From Morella rubra (Eukaryota > Streptophyta > Magnoliopsida > Fagales > Myricaceae): DNA of 64,000 bases. The position numbers were made by a program, and so were the translations under genes. The stretch lies in contig RXIC02000487.1 of NCBI GenBank assembly GCA_003952965.2, positions 62,001-126,000 of the forward strand, written 5' to 3'. The notes beneath the pieces were generated by a model that had not been told where the DNA came from, ran no database searches, and worked only from the letters and a program-made list of their open reading frames with translations. Positions 23,265 to 34,121 of the stretch are shown one piece after another; the first letter of the stretch is position 1, and every line of letters starts with the position of its first letter.

Positions 23265-24765
23265 TTAGTGAAAACCATTGCTGTCCAAAATGTCCCCATG
23301 AAATCCTTAGATTTTTTGGCATGAAAATTGGTTAATGTGTAGTATATGGTCACATAGATCCCAGTAAAAATTTCAGCTCAATCGGAGGTCGAAAATGCCC
23401 CTGGAGGTCTCTAAGGGCAGTTTCGACATTTCACACAAAACGTTAGGGTAAAAAGGTTCAAACGGAAAAATAACTTATGGTTGTGTAGAACATGAAAAAT
23501 AGATGGGGAAACCCAAATTTGAGTCCAAACCGAGTAGAATTAGGGCTCAAATCACAAAGCCCGTTTAGCAGCCTAAATGGACTTTAGGCCCGTTAACCCT
23601 AAACAAGCCCAGAACACTTTGAAACTTTAGGGATAGGCCCAATAGGGTCTAAGAAGGCCCAAGAAGCCTTCATTTGAAGATTTAGGGCAGATTTATATTT
23701 AATTATAAATTTCATGTTTAATTCTTAATTAGTATTATAAAAGGAATAAAGTTTATGAATTTTTTATGTAAAGAAAACGGCCTAATCATTTGAACTCATA
23801 GGAAATAGAAGCTACTTTCGTAATTTAACTTCAGTTTGTAGATTTAATTTCTGGAATTTGCATTTTTAATTATTCATGCATTGAAATTACAAGTACTTTA
23901 TTGGTTTATCTTTTCAAGTCATATCAATGGATGTTTGGATGTGTATTTCACATATGAATGATATACGTCATTAATTGCATTCACATCATGAGAGGAAAAA
24001 CAAATGTGAGGAACCCCAAAGCTGTGAGGTGATTCCCGAAGAAAGAGTGACGATACCGAGCACATGAGGAGAGTGCAACCCACTACTACAAGGAGTGGGT
24101 GGGCTCCTTCTGGACGCTACGACGTCGTTTTTAAAGGTCCTGGTATAGGTGGCACGAGATAGTCCCACGAGGAGAGGAGAGACGCACAACCCGACTTTTG
24201 GGGTAAAAGAGCAGACACCAGGAATACCTCAGGGAACCATATGATGAGTGAATGCATTTCAATCATTGCATGCATTCTCTATATTTTTCTATGACTTTAT
24301 GGCTTGAAATTATTGCACTGGTACTAGTTATTCCAAAGCATGAATTATACTTGTATGAGCATGCCCCCCCGACCTTACTGAGTCAGTAGGACTCACCCCT
24401 TTTTATTCACATGTGTGCTTGCTTTTCTTCTTTGAGTAGGAAGATGTACTATTACGAGATTGACACCTACCTCGATGCGGGACTGTATGTGGTAGTCCTG
24501 AAGGTCCGTGTTTGGATCTTTGAGGACTTCCAAGTCATAGTAGAGCACGAGCCCTACTAGTTCGTAAAGGATTTCCTAACCCCCAGCATAGTTGACCTTG
24601 GTTGGGTGGGAGCTCCACCCGAACCAACTATTCCCTTTCAGTTTCCCTAAGCCCCGCTAACAGAGGACCCACTGAACATGTCAGTTGACGGTGTTATTGA
24701 CCTCACCTTAGACACCGAAGATGAAGATTAGGGGTTAGGGTTTCGTTATGGCACCTCTTTAGTTA
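23265..24765. repeat. 1.5-kb direct repeat, copy 2
   Basis: Partner of 20048-21545 in the same orientation, perhaps 90 percent alike by eye. Similarity stops after TTAGTTATTT at both ends of the pair (about 21548 and 24770), which helps define the repeat edge. Confidence 0.7.
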
Positions 24766-25319
24766 GTTATTTCCTTTTCTTTTTCAGCTGTGTTTCAACT
24801 GTTTTTATCTTTGAAACAAGATACCATAGGATAGGTGAACTTTAGAAAGCTCACATTTTTGTAAATTTAGGCCTATACTTTTGTAGTCCTCTCGAAGGAC
24901 CCTCTTTTGTACTAAACAATGTTCATTATAAGGAAAATGATGTATTTCTTCATGTTGTTTCAATTTCACCTTTTTATCAAATTCCTTCAATTTCGTATTA
25001 ATCTTTTTTTTATTATAATTTGCAATCTAAGTCATTATTAAAAGTTTTTCCTAATTAAAGTGCAATTTATCCCAACTTAATATTTTGGTACGATTTCACC
25101 TCTTTCGTTCAAGCTTCTAAATCGATTTTCAATCTTCTAATTTTAACGACTCTCTTTTAACCAATAACCGTTTTAAAACAAGTCTTTTCGCTAAGTAAAT
25201 TCGAGGGCAATGGGCGATCCTAGGAGTTTCTATCGTGCGGTAATCCCTGCTTGTGTGCATGTGATTATTATATGCAAGCCTAGGGGGTAAGTACTAGCAC
25301 AGGGCATGACACAATCCAA
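24766..25319. other. Unassigned AT-rich stretch
   Basis: No gene or defined element is seen. The sequence includes the phrase AATTCGAGGGCAATGGGCGA, which is common in retrotransposon-derived DNA, but nothing that can be assigned. Confidence 0.4.
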
Positions 25320-25620
25320 GAAGGGGGTGAATTGGACCATCTTCTTCAGTGTCGTTCGTTGATCTAGTCCGGAGATTGGAGGATGCTAGAGTAGATATAA
25401 AAGAGATGAGGGCTAGACAGATAGAATATGAAGAGCTACTTGTCAGGCAGACAAAAATGGAGCAGACGATGCGTGAGCATCAGTAGCATTTGGAGGGCAA
25501 TAGTGGAAGCAATAAGAGGAGCAAGAACAGAGGCTGCAACGAATGGAACAAAAAATGCGTGAGCAGATGATGAAGCACATAAGGCAACTCATATCACATT
25601 TGATGCCCTAACGAAGATTT
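25320..25620 (+). pseudogene. En/Spm-type CACTA protein remnant (C-terminal coiled coil)
   Basis: Around 25366-25485 the plus strand reads VRRLEDARVDIKEMRARQIE, then YEELLVRQTKMEQTMREHQ and a stop. More charged, Gln/Glu-rich sequence follows in a shifted frame (MEQKMREQMMKH). Such C-terminal coiled coils are common in the plant En/Spm transposase group. It directly precedes the reversed CACTA subterminal block, which is the expected position for an element's final exon. Confidence 0.5.
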
Positions 25621-25649
25621 GGGTAAATTGTTTATTTCAGACTTGATTT

Positions 25650-26058
25650 CCATATTCATTTTATTTACTATTATGACGATTTCCATAATTTATTTTATTT
25701 AACATTATAACAATTAAATATTTGTAGACACAATTATTAATTCTATTTTATAATTAATATAATTTCCTCACATCACGTGTAATTCAGACTTACATGCATA
25801 ATTTAAATAAATATAATAACGTTTAGAAAAAATAAATAAACGGGCGCACGGTTTGTTCCAAATAGTGTCTTAACGTTTATTATATCGTCCACACGCCATT
25901 TTTTAATGATTGTCCTCACTTTTACTAACCATTTGCACATTATATTCACTGGCATTTTTCTTTTTCCATGAAAAAGTGACCACATTCGAACCTTGGACAA
26001 GTGTTCGGACGTTATATTCTGTGACACTTATTTTTCATCAAAAATACAAAATATTTCA
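25650..26058 (-). mobile_element. CACTA right subterminal block (reverse of 13090-13480)
   Basis: The stretch is the reverse complement of the left subterminal block. Shared phrases on this strand are ATTTCCTCACATCACGTGTA, GCACGGTTTGTTCCAAATA, GTTCGGACGTTATATTCTGT and GACACTTATTTTTCATC. The expected TTTTCTTGTAGTG end is missing because similarity stops near 26058, so this end is truncated. Confidence 0.75.
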
Positions 26059-26063
26059 TATTT

Positions 26064-27062
26064 CCTTCTACTAAATGAAGAACAGGATTTGAGAAAGCAA
26101 GAAAAATGATTCGTGATCAAGACAAGATTTACCCCCAGTCTGTTGGACGCCGTTTCAAAGTAAAGCTTTTCATATTTGTTATGTTACGCACGTTAAAGAA
26201 TTGGTACGACAGCATTACTATAGGGCTTTATCTACCGCCATACAAAAAGTACGAATTCTATACCAGAGGTTCATTTCATTTCTTGAAAGAAAAGCTAGAA
26301 AAATTTCGCGATATGAAACCGCTATCGCATTCTGTGGCGCAATTCCTGAGACGTCTTGTCGCGTGTCTCTAAAATGGCTCCCAGGATCTTCGTTCAAAAA
26401 TGACAGTTCTCTGCTTAAACCTCATAGTTTTGAAGCCTTAAGAAAAGAAACCGATTTTTTTTCGTATCTTCCTAATTGGAGCTATGTATGGATATCCCGG
26501 AAGCAAAATGAGATGGCACACCGTTTGGCTCAATGGGCTGCTGTGGAATGTAGGAGGGGTCCTGTTACTTTTAATAGTTTCCCCTTTGTTAATTCATTTT
26601 CAGACTGTCATTTTGAGCCACCTTAGTGTGACAAGGTGTAACTCGTTTTGTTTTGTTTGCTAAGAAAAAAAAAACAGTAAGGCGGTTACTATATTTTATC
26701 CGCTTATTTTACCCGATCTCAAAAAAATAAAAAGAGGAATTTTGCAAATGCTGGCCGGAATTAAGCTCAAGACCTGAGGAATTTTGCACGTGCTTCTTTT
26801 TTTTTTAGTTCCTTTATTTCGCATTAAGTGAATTAATTCAAAATTTACTGACTACAGATTATCCGGTTACTTCCAACTCTTCCAATAACCTATAGCGCCT
26901 TACCTTATTTCTTCTACTAATTTGAAGAACAGGATTTGAGAAAGCAAGGAAAATGACTCGTGAAATCAAGATTTACTCTTCTCCTCCGCCTTACTTATTT
27001 CAAAATGATCCGGAATATCTGAGAAAGCAATGGAAAATGGTCGTGATAATGTGAAGATTTAC
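26064..27062 (+). repeat. Three short direct repeats around a LINE fragment
   Basis: An approximately 80-bp sequence with TCTACTAA.TGAAGAACAGG and TTTGAGAAAGCAAG occurs at about 26064-26140 and 26908-26990. A shorter, more diverged form (TGAGAAAGCAATGGAAAATG) occurs at 27018-27062. The first two flank a LINE 3' fragment. Confidence 0.6.
26440..26672 (+). mobile_element. LINE 3' end fragment (RNase H tail plus poly(A))
   Basis: The plus strand reads YVWISRKQNEMAHRLAQWAA, then GPVTFNSFPF and a stop. It corresponds to the end of plant LINE RNase H (compare RRCNLLAHGLARWAA in the LINE at 6.8-11.5 kb). A short untranslated tail and an A run at about 26664-26673 follow. The rest of the element is missing. 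Confidence 0.75.
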
Positions 27063-27189
27063 TTAAAAAAAATAACGACTTGCATCATGCCGATTTGTCG
27101 TATCATTCAAAGCATAGATATATTTTATTACCAAAAAAAGAGTCACATACATTATATCCAACCAGTTACAAACAGAAGCACGACACAAC

Positions 27190-28310
27190 CAACCAAGGTA
27201 CAGAAACATACCGAAAAAATTAACAAACACTAACGAAAAACCGCCATTGTATCAAACTAGTTAATAGCAAGTCGTATTCTCTCATTCTCTGCAACTGATA
27301 CGTCGTAGCCTCACAGAATTTTGAACATCAGTAACCTCGTCATTAAATAAGCATGCCTGGAGTTCATCATAATATGTGTTTAAAGAGTCAAGGACGTTGT
27401 AACCGGCCAGTTCTGAGTCCGACATCAGAAGCTGCTCAATTGAGTGAAGCTGATAAGAATTCTGAACATCAGTAACCTCATCCTTGGATAAGCATGCCTG
27501 AAGTCATCAATATGTGTTGGAGTCATGGACGTTGTAACCGGCCAGTTTCTGAGTCCGACATCAGATGCTGCTCAATTGAGTGATGCGAAGCTTCAGAAAT
27601 ACCCGGAATTCTTCTGAACATCAGTAACCTCATCATTGGATACGAATGCCTGGAAATGATCAGTTGGTGAGGTTTTAGATGTATGCTCGGGAAAGTTAAG
27701 GCGGGCCACAGGACCATACATATCCTTTGCAGCTGCATCGTAAGCTAGAGCTGCTTCAACAGCTGTGTTAAAAGTACCAAGCCAAAGCCGTCTCCCTTCT
27801 CTCGGTGGTGAATTTAGTCACATTACGTGGTTGGCGTATTTCCGCGACCCACTTACCTCCATTCTTTGTCTCACACCTCTGTAGCAGCAATCTTTGTTGT
27901 CAGGGCCTCCTTTTCCTTTCATGCAACCCTTCTTTGGTCCCTTGGCAGGAGCCTTGCGTGTAACTTGTCCTCGAGAATCAAGGTCTTCATTCAATTTCCT
28001 CCACTATGCTAGAGTCGCCTCTAGTTCTGTATCACACTCATGTGGTCTCTTCCTTGATCTTTTTTCCCTGCAGTTAAACACCAATCGTAAATTAGCTAAC
28101 ATTATTAACTCCTACAAAAGTTGTCCAATAAAACAGGGAGATTTTCAAGAAACAATGCATGAAGCCATACTCACCCTTCAGTCATCTCACTCCGACGGAT
28201 TTCGAACGTGCTCTCTCTTTTCACTAACTTCGTCTCTAACTACAACACTAGAGTTTCCAGTGTGTGTTTTTGCTGATCGGACCGGACTGGACTTCAGCTC
28301 GAAGTTAAAA
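27190..28310 (-). pseudogene. DREB2-like: DREB2-like AP2/ERF transcription factor pseudogene, copy B
   Basis: An exon begins after a CTGCAG acceptor near 28071. It reads REKRSRKRPHECDTELEATL, a TAG where relatives have an amino acid, then WRKLNEDL and [19 protein letters not shown]. This is the DREB2 nuclear-localisation and linker region, followed by CCYRGVRQR of the AP2 domain. One base missing near 27860 shifts the frame inside AP2; the rest ([28 protein letters not shown]) follows in other frames. The C-terminal part holds three direct units of 141-152 bp starting near 27325, 27466 and 27618. The gene is therefore broken at least twice. It abuts, at 28310-28315, an exon of the transporter pseudogene, so two unrelated genes are joined there. 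Confidence 0.87.
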
Positions 28311-28314
28311 CAGT

Positions 28315-28462
28315 TTATGCCGATCGAGTATATCTGGAAGCTGCTCTCAGACAGTTGAACACAACTAGCTGAAAAGTGATTGCGAGAAGTTCTCTTGGAA
28401 TGTCGTGACTATGAAATGCATACACGGTGATAAGAATCCCTCCTGAAGGCATCTGGAACAAG
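28315..28462 (-). pseudogene. AATL1/LHT8-like: AATL1/LHT8-like amino-acid transporter, downstream exon fragment
   Basis: After a TTGTTCCAG acceptor near 28460 the minus strand reads MPSGGILITVYAFHSHDIPR, then ELLAITFQLVVFNCL. This matches the plant LHT-type amino-acid/proton symporter family in a transmembrane part. The next residues (SSFQIYS in relatives) appear only after a one-base shift. The exon ends abruptly at the DREB2-like copy. Confidence 0.8.
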
Positions 28463-29330
28463 AAACAGAGTGCGGGTCTAAATATGATGTCTATATATAA
28501 TTGACTCTGAACAATGTTATAAGAGACTGAAGAATTTATGAGATGCAATGACATATATAAAAAAATGATTCTGGACAATGTTATAAGAGACCGAAGGATT
28601 TGCTCGTGTATTTTGTAATATCAGTATCACTGGGAGTACAGGAAGGAAAGACCACCCAGGTAAAGTAATCAATCAAGAAATTGTAAGCACATGTCATCAC
28701 ATAACAGTAGTCTTAACTAAAATATGTAAGCACAAACATAACGTCTGTATTAACTAGAAGTTGTCATGTACTAGGGAAAAGATGAACCAAAAAGAAAAAT
28801 CCATATAAAAGGAACAAAAAAGTAGACCGAAGTTCCACATCAGAGGCCAAGCAAATGGAGAAACATGAGCAGACCCCTGAACAATGAGGGTTTCATCCTG
28901 ATGGGGGGAAATATTTCTTGAAATCATCAAGAAACCTTATTATGGGCACTCCGTAAACTACAAATTATATTATAGAAACAACGGAGGACAATATACAATT
29001 GAGTGTATACTGCAGCCACTGATACAAGCCTCCATAGCCCAGATTTACTCAAAACTGACAAGGAACATTTTACGAAAACCAAAGGGCATGAAAGCAGTGG
29101 TTACAAGGACCAAATCCTTCCGACAACCCTGTGAAAATCTCAAGTAAATGCAAATAAACTCATCTTCCAAATAACTGATTTGCTTCCTTAAATGAAACAA
29201 GAATATTCAAAAATGTTTTTCTTCCAAATAACTGATTTGCTTCCACAAATTCAACAACTATGATGCTTGTGGGAGTTACTTGTATGACTAAGCATAAAGT
29301 GAATCTCTTCAACGCTCACAGAATGCATAC
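28463..29330. other. Probable intron and lost exons of the transporter, no exon seen
   Basis: A further exon would be expected between the two recognisable ones. I do not find its residues in any frame. A 28-base phrase containing CTTCCAAATAACTGATTTGC is repeated at about 29163 and 29220. Confidence 0.45.
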
Positions 29331-29758
29331 CTGGATCTCTAAAACTAAATTGTGCCCTCTGAAAGCAAAAGCTATAATTCCAAGCGCATTCAAGACCAAA
29401 AAGAGGGATGCAGTGGAGGATGGCAATGAAAGCGGTTCATAAGATATTGTTTCTGGCCTTTGTTGGCTTATGGAGAGGACCCACACCATGGTAGAGTAAG
29501 TGATGGCTGTCACAGCCCCTATCAGTGGAACTTCTGCAATTGAATTGAGGTTTGGGAGCTGAGATAGAACAATGCATAGAGAAGTAAACACCAGATACCA
29601 CTCTACTGTTGTAAGGGGATTCGATGGACAGAGGGGCCCACAAACTATCTGGAAAAATAGTTTCATTGTCTCCCCTCCTATAAGAATTAAAGCTGTTGCA
29701 GTTCCCGCAGATAAATAAACAGTTGGGAACAGAGCAAGCCAGACATCCAAGTGTTCCC
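29331..29758 (-). pseudogene. AATL1/LHT8-like: AATL1/LHT8-like amino-acid transporter, central exon
   Basis: Flanked by a TTTTGCAG acceptor and a GTATGC donor, this 428-bp exon is open. It reads GEHLDVWLALFPTVYLSAGT, then KLFFQIVCGPLCPSNPLTTV, EWYLVFTSLCIVLSQLPNLN and ALGIIAFAFRGHNLVLEIQ. These segments are highly characteristic of the AATL1/LHT8 subgroup of amino-acid transporters in the plasma membrane. The exon itself looks healthy. However, a LINE sits in the adjoining intron, partial copies of the exon lie upstream, and downstream exons are broken or lost, so the locus is most likely a pseudogene. Confidence 0.85.
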
Positions 29759-30022
29759 CTGCAAAAGGGAGAATATCATCAGCAGATCGTATGCTTGGAT
29801 AGAACTAGTAAACCTGTAGTATCTTACGCCCTGTTTTCATATTCAGAGAGATTTTTTTTTTTTGATAAGTAAGCAATATTATTAAAGAAAGAAAGGAAAA
29901 AGAGCAGTAAAAAGGTTGTACCGACAGAAATTACAGCATAGAAACAAAAAAACTCAAGAAGTCCTGAAAATCTAGAAAAGGGCCACCCAACATCACATTA
30001 GTCCAGAAAAAAAAATCAACCA

Positions 30023-30654
30023 TCAGACCACCCTGCAAACTCGCCATAGACAAAGAAGAATCCTCAAAACATCGCCTATTCCGCTCCTTCCAAAGACTCC
30101 ACCAAATGCAACAAAGGAACCATCATCCAAATAAATTAGCGATAGGATCCTTAAACTTTCTCCCCCAACAAAGCAAGACATCCCCAACCCACTCCGGCAT
30201 AACCCAATGAAGATTAACCATAGAAAAAACATGCTTCCACATACCTCTCGCCACCGGACAATGCAATAAGGCATGGTTAATCGATTCCCCATCACCCTTA
30301 CATAAATAGCACCAATCAACCACATAAAGACCTCTACGCCTCAGATTATCAGTAGTCAAAATCCTACCATGCAAAGCCTCCAAACAAAGAAGAGACCCTA
30401 GTAGGGACTTTAGATCTCTCAAATCCGACGCCAAGGGAAAGACACAAACTAGCACCATCAAGCATAACATAGAATGACTTAACAAAAAAAATACCATCCT
30501 TATTATCCACCCAACACAACTTATCCTCATTTCCTCTTTGTATCTCCAACTCATAAAGAGTGGAGAAAAAAGGCGAAAACTCTTCCAACTCCCAATCATT
30601 CGAACTTCTTAAGAACTGAACATTCCAAACAACATAGCGAACATCGTCCTCCAT
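30023..30654 (-). pseudogene. LINE zf-RVT and C-terminal region
   Basis: Minus-strand frames read DKLCWVDNKDGIFFVKSFYV, then LCLEALHGRILTTDNLRRRG and CYLCKGDGESINHALLHCPV. The last is the zf-RVT zinc-binding signature Cx2C...H...C. Frameshifts occur near 30364 and 30123. The gypsy element interrupts the frame at 30654. Confidence 0.85.
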
Positions 30655-31128
30655 TGTTATAGTGGGAGGTTGATGACCTAAAGGTGGAATCTTTGGGAAG
30701 AAGGGAGATACGTGGAGAGGGTGTCCTGAGTGTTTGAAAGTTGTCTTCTATCTTCGGAGGTCACTTATGTTGGGTCTCAAGGGCAACTTGGTAACTTGCC
30801 ACTTTGGGTGGGCTTTAGTCTTGCGAGATTGGGCCTGGTTATGTTAGTTGGACTATTAGTTGGTTAGTAGTCCAGCAACTATATTATGGCTTTCTATAGT
30901 GTCATTTCGGCTGGGCTTTAGGCCTTTGTTATCTTTCCTTGTCTAGCCCAAGCCCACTATGGGGAAGGCAGTTATATTGGCAAATTCATTCTTGTAAGCA
31001 TCATCAAAGATCATTTACGCAGATAGTGTTTGGAGGAGATTTGCCATCTCGAATGAGCAATCTGTTATTATTCGTGTAGTTCATCAATCAAATACAAAGT
31101 TTATCAAAAATTCTAGCAATTTGTTACA
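30655..31128 (+). repeat. 5' LTR of the gypsy element
   Basis: 474 bp, from TGTTATAG to GTTACA, bounded on the left by the TSD TCCAT and on the right, after three bases, by the primer-binding site. Confidence 0.93.
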
Positions 31129-31131
31129 AAT

Positions 31132-31147
31132 TGGTATCAGAGGCTTG
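31132..31147 (+). promoter_or_regulatory. Primer-binding site (tRNA-Met type)
   Basis: TGGTATCAGAGGCTTG lies three bases after the 5' LTR. It matches the standard plant initiator-Met tRNA primer-binding site TGGTATCAGAGC.. in its first 11 positions. Confidence 0.88.
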
Positions 31148-31158
31148 ATTTTGTACAA

Positions 31159-32400
31159 TGGCTGACGGCACTAGGAAGGTGGTGGTGGCTTAATCCTTGG
31201 TAGAAATCAAAGAGCAGCAAGAAATCCAAAAGCAGGAGCAGATTCATCAACGACAGCAGATGGAGCAGATGCTGTTACACTTGCAAGATCTCACTGTTGG
31301 GATGCAAGCATTGGCTCAATATCAGCGGCAGGAAGCTGAAAATCCTAGACCTCAGAATTAGCAACACAACCAACAAAACTGTGAGGTAGGTGGGGTGCAA
31401 ATGAGATCTGTTGGGCTTGATTTTTCAAAATTTAAAGGAGATGATCCCATAGATTGGATTTATAAAGCTAAACAGTTTTTCCAGTTCAATCAAGAAATCC
31501 AAAAGTAGGAGCAGATTCATCGACGACTGTAGATGGAGCAAATGCTGTTACACTTGCAAGATCTCATTGTTGGGATGCAAGCATGGCTCAATATCAGTGG
31601 CAGGAAGTTGAAAATCCTAGACCTCAGAATCAGCAACACAACGAACAAAACTGTGAGGTAGGTGGGGTGCAAATGAGATCTATTGGGCTTGATTTTCCAA
31701 AATTTGAGGGAGATAATCCCACAGATTGGATTTATAAAGCTAAACAGTTTTTCCAGTTCAATCAAACAATACCAAAGCATAAATTGTTTATTGCTTCATT
31801 TTATATGGAGGGTAAAGCTCTAACTGGTATAGAGAGTTGTAGAGATTTGGATCCATCACAAGCTGGGAGGGGTTTGAGAGAGTTTTGTTGGACAGATTTG
31901 GAACTCAACCTTATGATGACCCAATGGAGTGTTTAGTTAAGTTAAAGCAGACCAATACTGTGGAAACTTATACTAGTGAGTTTGAGGTTCTTGCTAGTCA
32001 CTTGGGTGGATTGGATGAGGCCCATAAATTGAGTTGTTACTTGGGTGGCCTAAAGGATGAAATTCGGTTATCAGTTAAGATGTTAGGTCTTAATAGCATT
32101 CAAAGAACCTTTGCACTAGCTAGAATGCAAGAGGAATACTTGTCGTTTGGAAGGAAAAACTTGAAAATGGGCTCTGGTTCTACTAGCACACATTCTCAAT
32201 CATCATTTAATATTAATCCAGTTACTGTTGCATCCAAACAAGGTGTACGAGTGCAAAGGATTGCTCATCAACAGATGAAAGAAAGGCGTGAAAAGGGGCT
32301 ATGTTATAACTGTGATGCTAAGTGAAATTCTAGACACAAGTGTGAGCACCCTAGATTATTTTTAATTGAAGGTTATGAAGAAGATGGTGAGTAGAATGAG
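31159..32400 (+). pseudogene. Gypsy gag (capsid and nucleocapsid), with internal 273-bp tandem duplication
   Basis: The start reads MADGTRKVVVA before an early stop. The segment 31221-31493 is repeated at 31494-31766, an offset of 273 bp (91 codons). The second copy has lost one base near 31583 and contains stops. The capsid then continues as DWIYKAKQFFQFNQTIPKHK, and after a shift near 31885 as QTNTVETYTSEFEVLASHLG and LSCYLGGLKDEIRL. The nucleocapsid start LCYNCDAK is followed by a stop where the zinc knuckle should continue. Gag would form the particle around the element's RNA. Confidence 0.85.
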
Positions 32401-32531
32401 GGGGAACATATGGTGTTGGAAGAGGAGATTGAAGTGGCAGAATGTGATGACAAACCCAACATTTCTTTAAATGCTATTACTGGGTCTCTATCGGCAGGAA
32501 CTATGAGGTTAAAAGCACCATAAATAATCAG

Positions 32532-33257
32532 ATGGTGGTAGTGTTAGTGGACAATGGGAGTACCCATAATTTTGTAGATCCGAGAGTGGTAACAAACTCA
32601 AACATGCTGCTGAACCCATTTAAGAAATTTCGGGTGACCATAGCTAATGGTGAACAAGTGTGCAGTGAAGGTGTTTGTAGTAATATGAAGCTCAAAATGC
32701 AAGGTTATGTGTTTACCATGGATGCTTATGTAATGGTTTTAGGTGGTTGTGACATGGTACTAAGTGTTCAATGGTTAAGTACCCTGGGCACTATTTTGTG
32801 GAATTTCAAGGATCTCCATATGCAGCTCATGTATGCTACTCAAACAGTGCAGTTGAAGGGCTTAGTAGTCTCACAGTTTATGCAGGATTCAATGGAACTA
32901 AAAATGAAGAAGAGTGAAAAAATGGGTCTTATCTTGCAGCTGGTCGTGGAGGGCAAAACAGGAGCTGCCGGATAGCACCGTAATGAGGAAGTGATAGCCT
33001 TCTTACTGCAATTTCCAAGGGTCTTTGAGGAGCCTAAAGGACTACCACCTAGGCGAATTCAAGATCATGCCATTAGTGTGAGACCATATCGATATGCGTA
33101 TTTCCAAAAAGATGAAATTGAAAAGATAGTGAAGGAACTACTACATTCAGGGGTGATAAGGACATCTCAAAGCCCTTTTTCTTCTCCCGTGTTGCTAGTA
33201 CGTAAGGCAGATGGAGTTGGCGTATGTGTGTTGACTACCGGGCACTTAATAGTGTGA
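32532..33257 (+). pseudogene. Gypsy protease and start of reverse transcriptase
   Basis: VVVLVDNGSTHNFVDPRVV is the retropepsin site, with DNGS where D[TS]G is expected; the residue after Asp is Asn. The frame stays open to 32975. Then 32991-33257 gives [34 protein letters not shown] and [13 protein letters not shown], the fingers of the reverse transcriptase. It ends in a frameshift near 33225 just before the CVDYR segment. Confidence 0.85.
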
Positions 33258-33318
33258 CTATCAAGGACAAGTTTCCGATACTGGTCATAGATGAGCTATT
33301 GGACGAGTTGTATAAGGC

Positions 33319-34121
33319 ATGAGTGTTTTTAAGCTGGATTTGCATTCAGGTTATCATCAAATACGTGTGAAGGATGCTGATGTGCCCAAAACAGCGTTTA
33401 GGACTCACGAAGAACACTATAAGTTCCTTGTGATGCCCTTTGGACTTATTAACGCTCTAGCAACATTTCAGTCATTGATGAATGAAGTGTTTAAGCCATA
33501 CTTGGGAAAGTTTATCTTAGTTTTTTTTTATGATATACTAATATATAGCGGCAGCATGCAGGAGCACTTACAACATCTTTGGATTACCCTCGGAATTATT
33601 TGGGCGATTTGATATCGGATCAAGTAGTACGGGCAGACCCTTCTAAGCTGCAATCTATGGTGGAGTGGCCACTTCCTAAGACCATTAAGACTCTACGGGG
33701 CTTCCTTAGTCTCAAGGGGTACTATCGCAAGTTCATTAAAGGGTACGACTTTATTGCCGCCCCATTGACTAGCTTGCTGAAAAGGAATGGTTTTGGGTGG
33801 AATGAAGAGGCTACTAAGGCTTTTGATCAGCTTAAAGAAGCTGTCACCAATCCTCCAGTTCTAGCTTTACCGGATTTTACTAAGCCTTTTGTTATTGAGT
33901 GTGACGCTTTTGGGAATGGGTTAGGTGCAGTTTTAATGCAAGAGGGCAGGCCTCTCGCATTTTTCAGTAAGGCACTCAAAGGTAGATTACTTGTTATGTC
34001 TACCTATGAGAAAGAATTATTGGCCTTGGTCAGTGCTATTAGGAAGTGGAGGCCCTATCTATTGGGCCAAACCTTCAAGGTTAAACATGATCAGCAGAGT
34101 TTGAAGCACCTCTTGGAGTAG
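33319..34121 (+). pseudogene. Gypsy reverse transcriptase palm and RNase H
   Basis: [20 protein letters not shown] and [20 protein letters not shown] are the palm motifs. The catalytic box reads FFYDILIYS instead of FFDDILIYS, so one of the two catalytic aspartates is Tyr. A deletion after 33580 removes part of the thumb. RNase H follows from about 33880 with FVIECDAFGNGLGAVLMQ, YEKELLALV and KHDQQSLKHLLE. Confidence 0.88.

Noticed and set aside
20700..24189. Matching short minus-strand frames in both 1.5-kb repeats
   Set aside because: They have no known motif, frame conservation is weak, and both are explained by the repeat itself.
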